Assembly (NCBI RefSeq): GCF_009852415.1
Contig: NZ_WOXS01000002.1
Span: 5,062,001-5,126,000 of the forward strand
Length of the DNA stretch: 64,000 nucleotides
From: Streptomyces sp. Tu 3180
GTDB taxonomy: Bacteria; Actinomycetota; Actinomycetes; Streptomycetales; Streptomycetaceae
Reading direction: 5' to 3'
The notes beneath the pieces are model-generated. The model was not told where the DNA came from and searched no databases. It saw only the letters and a list, made by a program, of their open reading frames with translations. Shown in pieces: positions 42,706 through 52,285 of this stretch. Position 1 is the first letter of the stretch. Each line of letters opens with the position of its first letter. A program made the translations under genes and the position numbers.

Positions 42706-43188
42706 GCCGGGCACACGGAACATTCGCCCGTTCGGGGGTGGATCCGGCCTCCTTGCGTGCTTCCTCGGCAGAATTCGTGGGGAATTCGTGACGGGCCGGT
42801 ATGGCTGGCTGAAAGCCGGGCACGCGGAACGTACCCCCACGGGATCCCGGCACGGTCGGTTCCCGACGGCGGCCGCCCCAGTCCCCACCTCTCCCGGACG
42901 GGCGGCCGCCTCTCCCCTGCCCACCCCCTGTCCGTCCGTGCGCCGGACGGGTCGCCCTGTGGGGCGGGCCACAGGGATCCCTGCCGTCCGCGGTCACGGA
43001 TGCCGCGATAGCCTGACCGCTGGATCTCTCTTGACGCCAAGAGATCGATCATCCGTACCGTGATCGATCATCACGGCGAGCGGGTGCCGGACCACTCGTT
43101 CCGGCGACCGCTCATCGTGAACCGGCGGCGGGGATCCGCACCCCGGGGCAGGGACCGCCCCACCGCCAGCTGTCATACGGAGAACGCC
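42706..43188. other. Spacer containing the mdh promoter and operator candidates
   Basis: 483 bp, no coding ORF. The mdh promoter with a palindrome and GATCGATCAT repeats occupies 43027-43071. The preceding 300 bp holds nothing I recognise. Confidence 0.5.
43027..43071 (+). promoter_or_regulatory. mdh promoter with TCTCTTG-ACGC-CAAGAGA palindrome
   Basis: A perfect 7-4-7 palindrome (43027-43044) contains the -35 hexamer TTGACG (43031-43036). GTACCG/TACCGT about 18-19 bp later is the likely -10. GATCGATCAT is repeated exactly at 43043-43052 and 43062-43071. A repressor bound to the palindrome would cover the -35 region. The TCTTG..CAAGA type is used by MarR-family regulators, including (from memory) TamR, which controls TCA-cycle genes in S. 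coelicolor. Confidence 0.5.
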
Positions 43189-44178
43189 ATGACCCGCACT
43201 CCCGTGAACGTCACCGTCACCGGCGCGGCCGGCCAGATCGGTTACGCCCTGCTCTTCCGCATCGCCTCCGGCCAGCTGCTCGGCGCGGACGTGCCGGTCA
43301 AGCTGCGCCTGCTGGAGATCACCCCGGCGCTCAAGGCCGCCGAGGGCACGGCCATGGAGCTGGACGACTGCGCGTTCCCGCTCCTGCAGGGCATCGACAT
43401 CACGGACGACCCGAACGTCGCCTTCGACGGCGCCAACGTCGCCCTCCTGGTCGGCGCCCGCCCGCGCACCAAGGGCATGGAGCGCGGTGACCTCCTCGAG
43501 GCCAACGGCGGCATCTTCAAGCCGCAGGGCCAGGCCATCAACGCCCACGCCGCGGACGACATCCGCGTCCTGGTCGTCGGCAACCCGGCCAACACCAACG
43601 CGCTGATCGCCCAGGCCGCCGCCCCGGACGTCCCGGCCGAGCGGTTCACCGCCATGACCCGCCTGGACCACAACCGCGCGCTGACCCAGCTGTCGAAGAA
43701 GACCGGCGTCCCGGTCTCCGAGATCAAGAAGCTGACGATCTGGGGCAACCACTCCGCCACCCAGTACCCGGACATCTTCCACGCCACCGTCGCCGGCAAG
43801 AACGCCGCGGAGGTCGTGAACGACGAGAAGTGGCTGGCCGAGGACTTCATCCCGACCGTCGCCAAGCGCGGCGCCGCGATCATCGAGGCCCGCGGCGCGT
43901 CGTCGGCCGCCTCCGCCGCCAACGCCGCCATCGACCACGTCTACTCCTGGGTCAACGGCACCGACGAGGGCGACTGGGTCTCCATGGGCATCCCGTCGGA
44001 CGGCTCCTACGGCGTCCCGGAGGGCCTGATCTCCTCCTTCCCGGTCACCGTGAAGGACGGCAAGTACGAGATCGTCCAGGGCCTGGAGATCAACGAGTTC
44101 TCCCGCGCCCGCATCGACGCCTCTGTCAAGGAGCTCGAGGAGGAGCGCGAGGCGGTCCGCGGCCTCGGCCTCATCTGA
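43189..44178 (+). CDS. mdh: Malate dehydrogenase (NAD+)
   Basis: 329 residues from the ATG at 43189 with GGAG 6 nt upstream. It oxidises malate to oxaloacetate in the TCA cycle. NAD-binding VTGAAGQIGYALLFRIASG at the start; substrate loop LLVGARPRTKGMERGDLL; NPANTNALIA; RLDHNRALTQL; and catalytic His in IWGNHSATQYPD. This is the long (LDH-unrelated, class 2) MDH type usual in actinomycetes. Confidence 0.98.
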   Translation: MTRTPVNVTVTGAAGQIGYALLFRIASGQLLGADVPVKLRLLEITPALKAAEGTAMELDDCAFPLLQGIDITDDPNVAFDGANVALLVGARPRTKGMERGDLLEANGGIFKPQGQAINAHAADDIRVLVVGNPANTNALIAQAAAPDVPAERFTAMTRLDHNRALTQLSKKTGVPVSEIKKLTIWGNHSATQYPDIFHATVAGKNAAEVVNDEKWLAEDFIPTVAKRGAAIIEARGASSAASAANAAIDHVYSWVNGTDEGDWVSMGIPSDGSYGVPEGLISSFPVTVKDGKYEIVQGLEINEFSRARIDASVKELEEEREAVRGLGLI

Positions 44179-44191
44179 TCCGACCCGCTCA

Positions 44192-44226
44192 GGGCCCCGC
44201 ACCGGCTTCCGGCCGGTGCGGGGCCC
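44192..44226 (+). terminator. mdh terminator hairpin
   Basis: GGGCCCCGCACCGGC (44192-44206) pairs perfectly with GCCGGTGCGGGGCCC (44212-44226), 15-bp stem with a 5-nt loop. Confidence 0.85.
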
Positions 44227-44266
44227 TTCGCCTTCCGCCCGAAGCCAAGGATTGACGCATATCACA

Positions 44267-44319
44267 TCAAGATCCTCTTGACATAACGATTTCCCTTGCT
44301 CTTCCCGCTCCCCTATGCT
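44267..44319 (+). promoter_or_regulatory. Promoter region of the three-gene membrane cluster
   Basis: A locally A+T-rich region. TCAAGA-TCC-TCTTGA (44267-44281) is a perfect inverted repeat. TATGCT (44314-44319) is a likely -10, with TTTCCC 18 bp upstream as a weak -35. The hexamers resemble the half-sites in the mdh operator but in the everted order. Confidence 0.45.
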
Positions 44320-44372
44320 GACGGCCCTTCACCTCGACGGTCACCACTGACCCATCCACACGGGGGATCGGC

Positions 44373-46133
44373 ATGAGCACCGCATACGTGCCGCGGCAAC
44401 AGCACGCCCCGGCACCCCCGGAACCACCGCCCACCCCGCCGCACGCCAGCGAGGCGACCCGGCTGCTGTGCGCGGGGACCTACCAGGACGCGGAGTACCG
44501 GGACCGCGTCATCGAGCAGCTCTACCTCAACGAACAGCGGATCGTCGCCCCGTCGCTCGGCTTCGACGCGACCCGCGTCCTCGCGCACGCGCTGCGGTCC
44601 CGGCGGCAGGAACTGCTGTGGTCCGCCGCCGTCGTCGGGCTCTGGGCGGTGGGCCTGGCGATCAGCTTCCGGCTGCTGGGCCTGCTGGCGCTGGCCAGCC
44701 TGCTGCTCGCCCTGGCCCCCTGGCTCAGGGGGAGCGCCGAACAGCCGCCCCTGTACCGCCTCCTCGCCGCCTTCGTCGCGCGCTGGCAGGGGCGCCTCCT
44801 CTTCGTCGGCACCCTGGTCCTCGTGGTCACCACCGCGTTCGGCGCCGGCTCCGGGGACGCGTCCGGGTCCGGCTCGTCGTACGACCCCTACGACCCCTAC
44901 GGCTCCTACGGTTCCGGCTCGTCGGGCTCCGGGAGCCCGGGAGATCCGGACTCCCTCGGCGGGGCGCTGCTCGAGTCGACCGAACCGTGGCAGGCCTGGT
45001 TCGGGCTCGGCGTGCTCGCGCTCATCGCCCTGTGCGCCGCCGCCCGGCGCGACCGGTTCGCCCGGGCGTTCGCCGCGGAACTGTCCCCGAAGCGCTTCCC
45101 GGACCTCGCGAGCGACCCCGCCGAACGGACCGAGGGGGAGCGCCTCTCCCGCCTGGTGCGGCGCATCCGGCGGGAGCAGCACGCCCCGCTGGTCATGTAC
45201 GACGAGGCCCGCCCGTTCTGCGGCGCCGGAACGGCGCACGACACCTGGGTGCTCGCCGTCGAACTCCGGCCCGACGAGGACGCCGAGCAGCAGCCGCTCA
45301 GCAACCGGGCGTTCCTCGAACGGATCCGCCCCCTGCTCGAACAGCTGCGGGTGCCCGCCGAGTACGCGGGCCCCGCCGTGCGCGACCGGCTGCGCCGGCT
45401 CGAGATCGACGAGTGCGTGTTCCTCCCCGCCGAGGGACTGGCCGACCGCGACCAGGCCCCCTACTCGCCGCAGGAGTTCGAGCAGCACCGGGTGCGGGCC
45501 GTCGAGGAGGGCGGCGAGAAGCGGCGGCACTTCCTGCGCATCCGGATCGGCGGCTGGGACGAGGAACTGGTCGTCACGGTCTTCGTGCGGGTCCACACCC
45601 AGGGCCGCATGCTCATGCTGGAGGTCGCCCCGCACGTCCTGAACCCGGTGCGCGCCGAGTTCAAGGAGGCCGACCGCACCTCCCACCGGCTGCTCCACGA
45701 CAACGTCCTCGGCAAGGCCGTCGGGGCCCTCGCCCTGGTGCCCGGCTCGGCGGGCCGCTCCCTGGCCGCCCTGGTCCGGGGCGCCGACTTCGCGTGGCGG
45801 CTGCTGACCGGCGGTCACGCGGCCGCGCTGCCCGACGGGCCCGCCCTCTCCGTGCGGGAACTGGCAGCGGTGGACAGCGGGTCCACCTTCCAGGAGATGG
45901 ACGTGACCCGCTACCTGCGGACCGTTCAGGACCGCATCGGACGCGGGGTGCGGCAGGCCCTGGCCGACGCCGGTTACGAGACCGGCGAGTTCGTGCAGAA
46001 GATCGTGAACATCAGCAACGGCGCCGTGCACATCGACCGGGTCGAGGGCTCGACCTTCGCCATCGGCGAGCACGCGAGCGCCTCCGGCGGTGCCGCACCG
46101 CGGAAGGAGAACCCCGGCCATGGCCCACGATGA
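44373..46133 (+). CDS. Large membrane protein with C-terminal STFAIG motif
   Basis: 586 residues. A Pro-rich N-terminus; two membrane helices at about 85-130, one at about 145-165, a Gly/Ser/Tyr/Asp low-complexity loop (SYDPYDPYGSYGSGSSGSG), and another helix near 215. A soluble C-terminal 350 residues follows (LVRRIRREQHAPLVMYDEARPFCGAG to the end), probably cytoplasmic. The terminus carries VHIDRVEGSTFAIGEHA, which reappears at the N-terminus of the next protein. The stop overlaps the next gene by 14 nt. No known domain recognised. It is probably the membrane component of a three-protein unit. Confidence 0.8.
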   Translation: MSTAYVPRQQHAPAPPEPPPTPPHASEATRLLCAGTYQDAEYRDRVIEQLYLNEQRIVAPSLGFDATRVLAHALRSRRQELLWSAAVVGLWAVGLAISFRLLGLLALASLLLALAPWLRGSAEQPPLYRLLAAFVARWQGRLLFVGTLVLVVTTAFGAGSGDASGSGSSYDPYDPYGSYGSGSSGSGSPGDPDSLGGALLESTEPWQAWFGLGVLALIALCAAARRDRFARAFAAELSPKRFPDLASDPAERTEGERLSRLVRRIRREQHAPLVMYDEARPFCGAGTAHDTWVLAVELRPDEDAEQQPLSNRAFLERIRPLLEQLRVPAEYAGPAVRDRLRRLEIDECVFLPAEGLADRDQAPYSPQEFEQHRVRAVEEGGEKRRHFLRIRIGGWDEELVVTVFVRVHTQGRMLMLEVAPHVLNPVRAEFKEADRTSHRLLHDNVLGKAVGALALVPGSAGRSLAALVRGADFAWRLLTGGHAAALPDGPALSVRELAAVDSGSTFQEMDVTRYLRTVQDRIGRGVRQALADAGYETGEFVQKIVNISNGAVHIDRVEGSTFAIGEHASASGGAAPRKENPGHGPR

Positions 46134-46473
46134 ACCGAACGTCCGGATCGGTGACGTCTCGCACAGCACCTTCGCGATCGGCCGCCACGCGCGGGCCGAG
46201 GGCCACCACGGGGTCCCGGCGCAGCGTGACGCGGCCGCCGAGGAACTGCTGGAGGCGGTACGCGCACTGCGGGCGGATCTGCCCCGGCTGCGGCAGAGCG
46301 AGCAGACGGCGCAGCTGGACGAGGCGCTCGCGGACACCGAGGACGAGATCAGCCGGACCGGCACGGCCGGCGAGGGCCGCCTGCGCCGGGTACGGGAACT
46401 GCTCACGGACGCCCAGGCCGTCACGGCGGTGCTCGCCTCGGCCGGGACCGTGGCGGGGCTGCTCGGCATGTGA
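46120..46473 (+). CDS. Small helical protein with N-terminal STFAIG motif
   Basis: 117 residues from the ATG at 46120, with AAGGAGA 9 nt upstream; it overlaps the previous gene by 14 nt. Residues 7-23 (VRIGDVSHSTFAIGRHA) match the C-terminal motif of the upstream protein. The rest is an amphipathic helical body (AAAEELLEAVRALRADLPRL, AQLDEALADTEDEI) ending in a hydrophobic LASAGTVAGLLGM tail. It resembles small actinomycete proteins of the DUF5955 kind, recalled only. The shared motif suggests the two proteins bind each other. Confidence 0.8.
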   Translation: MAHDEPNVRIGDVSHSTFAIGRHARAEGHHGVPAQRDAAAEELLEAVRALRADLPRLRQSEQTAQLDEALADTEDEISRTGTAGEGRLRRVRELLTDAQAVTAVLASAGTVAGLLGM

Positions 46474-46505
46474 GGCCGGCGGCCACCGAGACGAGGGGGA
46501 GTGCG

Positions 46506-47705
46506 ATGACCGGGGGACCGCGCTACTGGAACGAGGAGTCCCAGCGCTGGGAGGAGCCCGAGGAAGGTGTTCCCGGCGCCGCCGGGACCGGCCCGGATGC
46601 CCCGCCGGCCACGGGCGGGGACACGGCGGGCGTCCCCTCGCCCGGGGACGGGGCCCCGTCGGCGGAGGCGACGCCCGAGGGCGCGGACGGAGCGGGAGCC
46701 CCTTCTCCGGCCGGCGGAGCGGTGCCGGGTGCCGCGCCGCCCGCCGTCGGCCCCGGGCCCGGCGCCGACGCCGCCCCGGGCGTCCCTCCGCACCCGGCGC
46801 ACCCCGGCGTCCCGCCCTTCGCGCCGACCCTCACGGACGTGCGGCGGCCGGGAGCCGTGACGGCGGCCGGGCGGTCTCCCGTGCCCGCCCCCCGGGCCGT
46901 GCCCGAGCCGCCCCGCGCCCCCTCCCGGCCGCCCGGCGTCCCGGCGCCCGTGCCCGCCGGTCCCCGCGGGACCGGCCGTCGGCGCGTGTGGTCCGTGGTG
47001 GGCGGGGCCGCCGCCGTGGGGGCGGTCGCGGGGCTCGTCCTGACCCTGGTGCCGGGGGACGGTGAGGGACGGGACGGCCGTGCGGACGACGGGGCGGTCC
47101 CGGCGAGCGCGTCGCGGACGCCCGGGACCACGGCCCCGGGATCCCCGGCGCCCGGACCGCGGGAGACCCCCGCCGAGGAGACGTCCCCGCCGTCCACCCC
47201 GGCCGACGGCCTCCCCGCCGGCTACGAGCCGTACACCGACCCCGAGGGCTTCACCCTCGCCCGCCCCACGGGCTGGACGCGCACCGCGGGGTCCTCCCTG
47301 CACGGCATCGACGTGGTCCACTACCGCAGCCCGGACGGTGGGCACCGGCTGCAGGTCTTCGAGGTGTCGGAGGCGTCCCCGGGCGCGTCGCACGAGCTGT
47401 TCCTCTCCGACACCGTCGCGAAGGCCCCGGGGTTCACGCGGCTCTCCCTGGAGAGCCCGGACGACGGCGGCCCCGCCCGCTCCCGGCTGGAGTACCTCGT
47501 GGACTCCATCGAGGGCGAGCCCGACGTCGGGACCTGGCACGTGGTCGACGAGCGCTTCCTGGCCGCCGACGGCAGGATCTACGCCGTCGCCGCCTACGGA
47601 GCCGACGCGGACGGCCGCGAGGACGAACGCGAGCTGCTGCGGACGGCGCTCGCCCGCTTCTGCCCGCCGCACACCGCCTGCGGCACCGGCACGGGCGCCG
47701 GCTGA
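46506..47705 (+). CDS. Pro-rich membrane-anchored protein with extracytoplasmic domain
   Basis: 399 residues from the ATG at 46506, with GAGGGGGAG upstream. It opens with MTGGPRYWNEESQRWEEP, a WNxxxxRWE motif seen at the N-termini of many Streptomyces membrane proteins. A long Pro/Ala/Gly region follows to about 160, then one membrane helix (VVGGAAAVGAVAGLVLTLV) and a Ser/Thr/Pro stalk. The globular outer domain of about 160 residues (YTDPEGFTLARPTGWTRT to FCPPHTACG) resembles the PsbP/LpqN-like fold in pattern. Function unknown. It is the third gene of the cluster, 32 bp after the STFAIG protein. Confidence 0.78.
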   Translation: MTGGPRYWNEESQRWEEPEEGVPGAAGTGPDAPPATGGDTAGVPSPGDGAPSAEATPEGADGAGAPSPAGGAVPGAAPPAVGPGPGADAAPGVPPHPAHPGVPPFAPTLTDVRRPGAVTAAGRSPVPAPRAVPEPPRAPSRPPGVPAPVPAGPRGTGRRRVWSVVGGAAAVGAVAGLVLTLVPGDGEGRDGRADDGAVPASASRTPGTTAPGSPAPGPRETPAEETSPPSTPADGLPAGYEPYTDPEGFTLARPTGWTRTAGSSLHGIDVVHYRSPDGGHRLQVFEVSEASPGASHELFLSDTVAKAPGFTRLSLESPDDGGPARSRLEYLVDSIEGEPDVGTWHVVDERFLAADGRIYAVAAYGADADGREDERELLRTALARFCPPHTACGTGTGAG

Positions 47706-47926
47706 GCCCGCGGTCCGGCGCCTCCCGGCCGCGCCCGGCACCCGTGACCGGCCGCTCACGGGGAGGGTGATTTCTTCCGCCATGTCCCCGTGTTCCGTGA
47801 CGCGGCGCACTCTCGGCCGTGGATCGCGCATGCATCCGGGGCCCAAGGGCAGGCGCTCCCGGTCCCGTGGGTGACATCCCTGTGACTCACGGGCGCCGAA
47901 CAGGAACGGAAGGCAAACAACCGATC

Positions 47927-49447
47927 ATGGCGGACAGCACGGAACTCCAGGCACGCGACACCATCCACGCGGGGGGCGAATGGCGGGCGGCCCTCTCGGG
48001 GGCCACGCGCGAGATCCTCGACCCCGCGGACGCCCTGCCGTTCGCCGTGGTCGCCGAGGGCGACGAGAAGGACACCGACCTCGCGGTGGCCGCCGCCCGG
48101 CGCGCCTTCGACGAGGGGCCGTGGCCGCGCACACCCGCCGCCGAGCGGGCCGCGCTGCTGCACCGCGTCGCCGAACTGCTCGTGCGGGACCGGGAGGAGC
48201 TCGGCCTGCTGGAGAGCCGGGACGCGGGCAAGACCGTCGAGGAGGGGCGCGTCGACATCGACTGCGTCGCCGACGCCTTCCGCTACTTCGCGGGCCTGGT
48301 CGCCGCCGAGGCGCCCGGACGGGTCGTCGACGCGGGCTCGCCCGACGTCCACAGCGTCGTCGTGCACGAGCCGGTCGGCGTCTGCGCGCTGATCACGCCC
48401 TGGAACTACCCTCTGCTCCAGGCCAGTTGGAAGATCGCCCCGGCCCTCGCGGCGGGCAACACCTTCGTGGTCAAGCCCAGCGAGATCACCCCGCTGACCA
48501 CCGTCGCGCTCATCGGGCTGCTGATCGAGGCGGGCCTGCCGGCCGGGGTCGCCAACATCGTCACCGGGCCCGGCCACACCGTCGGCGCCCGGCTCGCCGA
48601 GCACCCCGACGTCGACCTGGTCTCCTTCACCGGCGGGCTGGTCAGCGGCACCAAGGTCGCCCAGGCCGCCGCCCCGGGCGTGAAGAAGGTCGCCCTCGAA
48701 CTCGGCGGCAAGAACCCGAACGTCGTCTTCGCCGACGCCTGCGCCACCGAGGAGGGCTTCGACACCGCCGTCGACCAGGCCCTCAACGCCGCGTTCATCC
48801 ACAGCGGCCAGGTCTGCTCGGCGGGCGCGCGGCTGATCGTCGAGGAGTCGGTCCACGGCCGCTTCGTCGCCGAACTCGCCCGCCGCGCCGAGCGGATCAG
48901 GCTCGGCCGGGGCACCGAGCAGGGCGTCGAGTGCGGACCGCTGGTCTCCGCGCAGCAGCGCGCGAAGGTCGAGGCGTACGTCACCTCCGCGCTCGCCGAG
49001 GGCGCGGTGCTGCGCTGCGGCGGCAAGCGGCCGGAGCCGTCCGCCGAGCGCCCCGAGGGGGGCTACTTCTACGAGCCGACCGTCCTCGACCGCTGCCACC
49101 GCGGGATGCGGGTCGTGCGCGAGGAGGTCTTCGGGCCGGTCCTCACCGTCGAGACCTTCCGCACCGAGGACGAGGCCGTCGCCCTCGCCAACGACACCGA
49201 GTACGGGCTGGCCGGCGCCGTCTGGACCGCCGACGCGGGCCGCGCCCGCCGCGTGGCCGGACGGCTGCGCCACGGCACCGTGTGGATCAACGACTTCCAC
49301 CCCTACCTCCCGCAGGCGGAGTGGGGCGGCTTCGGCAAGAGCGGGGTGGGCCGCGAGCTCGGCCCGGCCGGTCTCGCCGAGTACCGCGAGGCCAAGCACG
49401 TCTACCAGAACCTGGCACCGAAGCCGGTGCGCTGGTTCGCCGGCTGA
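47927..49447 (+). CDS. betB: Betaine-aldehyde dehydrogenase
   Basis: 506 residues from the ATG at 47927. An NAD(P)-dependent aldehyde dehydrogenase: cofactor motif ITPWNYPLLQASWKIAPALAAG, VVKPSEITPL, FTGGLVSG, catalytic Glu in ALELGGKNPN and catalytic Cys in HSGQVCSAGARL. It converts betaine aldehyde to glycine betaine, an osmoprotectant. The assignment rests on the next gene being a choline-dehydrogenase-type GMC oxidoreductase and on the betaine transporter genes that follow. Other aldehyde substrates are possible from sequence alone. No betI-type repressor gene is seen. Confidence 0.9.
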   Translation: MADSTELQARDTIHAGGEWRAALSGATREILDPADALPFAVVAEGDEKDTDLAVAAARRAFDEGPWPRTPAAERAALLHRVAELLVRDREELGLLESRDAGKTVEEGRVDIDCVADAFRYFAGLVAAEAPGRVVDAGSPDVHSVVVHEPVGVCALITPWNYPLLQASWKIAPALAAGNTFVVKPSEITPLTTVALIGLLIEAGLPAGVANIVTGPGHTVGARLAEHPDVDLVSFTGGLVSGTKVAQAAAPGVKKVALELGGKNPNVVFADACATEEGFDTAVDQALNAAFIHSGQVCSAGARLIVEESVHGRFVAELARRAERIRLGRGTEQGVECGPLVSAQQRAKVEAYVTSALAEGAVLRCGGKRPEPSAERPEGGYFYEPTVLDRCHRGMRVVREEVFGPVLTVETFRTEDEAVALANDTEYGLAGAVWTADAGRARRVAGRLRHGTVWINDFHPYLPQAEWGGFGKSGVGRELGPAGLAEYREAKHVYQNLAPKPVRWFAG

Positions 49448-49619
49448 GCCGCGACCACCGGACGGTGCGTACGGGCGTGAGGGCGCGCCCGTGACACCCG
49501 GCGGCGGCGCGCAGGGCGCCGGCGCGCACCCGAGTGCGTGCCGCGCGCACCCGCGCGCCGCCTCCGCCGAAGCCGTCATCCGCCCACCTGTCCCGAGTCC
49601 CCGGAGGAGTACCACCCCC

Positions 49620-51154
49620 ATGTCCGACCACACCCGCGCACAGGAATACGACTACGTCGTCGTCGGCGGCGGGACCGCCGGTTCCGTCATCGCCTCCCGG
49701 CTGACCGAGAACCCGGACGTCACCGTCGCCGTCATCGAGGGCGGCCCCAGCGACGTCGGCCGCGAGGACGTGCTGACCCTGCGCCGCTGGATGGGCCTGC
49801 TCGGCGGCGAACTGGACTACGACTACCCCACCACCGAGCAGCCGCGCGGCAACTCGCACATCCGGCACAGCCGCGCCCGCGTCCTCGGCGGCTGCTCCTC
49901 GCACAACACGCTCATCGCGTTCAAGCCGCTGCCGTCCGACTGGGACGAGTGGGAGGCGGCCGGCGCCAAGGGCTGGGGCGCCGTGCAGATGGAGGCGTAC
50001 TACGCCCGGCTGAAGAACAACATCGTCCCGGTCGACGAGAAGGACCGGAACGCCATCGCCCGCGACTTCGTCGACTCCGCGCAGGCCGCGCTCGGCGTGC
50101 CGCGCGTCGAGGGCTTCAACCGGAAACCGTTCACCGAGGGCGTCGGCTTCTTCGACCTCGCCTACCACCCGGAGGACAACAAGCGTTCGTCGGCGTCGGT
50201 GGCCTACCTCCACCCGGTGATGGACGAGCGCCCCAACCTGACGCTGATGCTGGAGACCTGGGCGTACCGGCTGGAGCTGAACGGCACCCGCGCCGAGGGC
50301 GTCCACGTGCGCACCGGGGACGGCGAGGAGATCCTCGTCAGGGCGCGCGGCGAGGTCGTCCTCTGCGCCGGCGCCGTCGACTCGCCCCGGCTGCTGCTGC
50401 ACTCCGGCATCGGCCCCGGGGCCGACCTGGAGGCGCTCGGCATACCCGTGGCCCACGACCTGCCCGGCGTCGGCGAGAACCTGCTCGACCACCCCGAGTC
50501 GGTGATCGTCTGGGAGACGAACGGACCCATCCCGGAGAACTCCGCGATGGACTCCGACGCCGGCCTGTTCGTGCGCCGCGACCCCGAGCACGCGGGCCCC
50601 GACCTGATGTTCCACTTCTACCAGATCCCGTTCACGGACAACCCGGAGCGACTGGGCTACCGGCGGCCGGAGTTCGGCGTCTCCATGACCCCGAACGTCC
50701 CCAAGCCCCGGTCCCGCGGCCGGCTCTACCTCACCAGCGCCGACCCCGGGGTCAAGCCCGCCCTCGACTTCCGCTACTTCACCGACGAGGACGACTACGA
50801 CGGCCGCACCCTCGTCGACGGGATCAGGATCGCCCGGGAGATCGCGAGGACCGAGCCGCTGGCCGGCTGGCTCAAGCGCGAGGTGTGCCCCGGTCCGGAC
50901 GTCACCGGCGACGAGGAGCTGAGCGAGTACGCCCGCAAGGTCGCCCACACCGTCTACCACCCGGCCGGCACCTGCAGGATGGGCGCCGCGGACGACGAAC
51001 AGGCCGTGGTCGACCCCGAGTTGCGGATCAGGGGCCTGGAGGGCATCCGGATCGCCGACGCCTCCGTCTTCCCGACCATGACCGCCGTGAACCCGATGAT
51101 CGGGGTGCTGATGGTCGGTGAGCGGGCCGTCGACCTGATCGGGGGTGGTGCGTG

Positions 51155-51155
<1 letters not shown>
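49620..51155 (+). CDS. betA: Choline dehydrogenase-like GMC oxidoreductase
   Basis: 511 residues from the ATG at 49620 with GGAGGAG 9 nt upstream. FAD-binding YVVVGGGTAGSVIASRL near the N-terminus, the GMC signature RARVLGGCSSHNTLIAF, second signature GAVDSPRLLLHSGIGP and active-site His in VYHPAGTCRMG with the C-terminal NPMIGVLMVGERAVDLI. It oxidises choline to betaine aldehyde, feeding BetB. The enzyme could instead be an oxidase using oxygen. The stop overlaps the ATPase gene start (TGATG). Confidence 0.9.

Positions 51156-52284
<1,129 letters not shown>

Positions 52285-52285
<1 letters not shown>

Noticed and set aside
44313..47846. Very long antisense ORF (over 1,100 codons) opposite the three-gene membrane cluster.
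   Set aside because: It is a shadow of the plus-strand genes in high-GC DNA. Its translation is Gly/Arg/Val rich with no domain, and the plus-strand frames have overlaps, ribosome binding sites and coherent topology.
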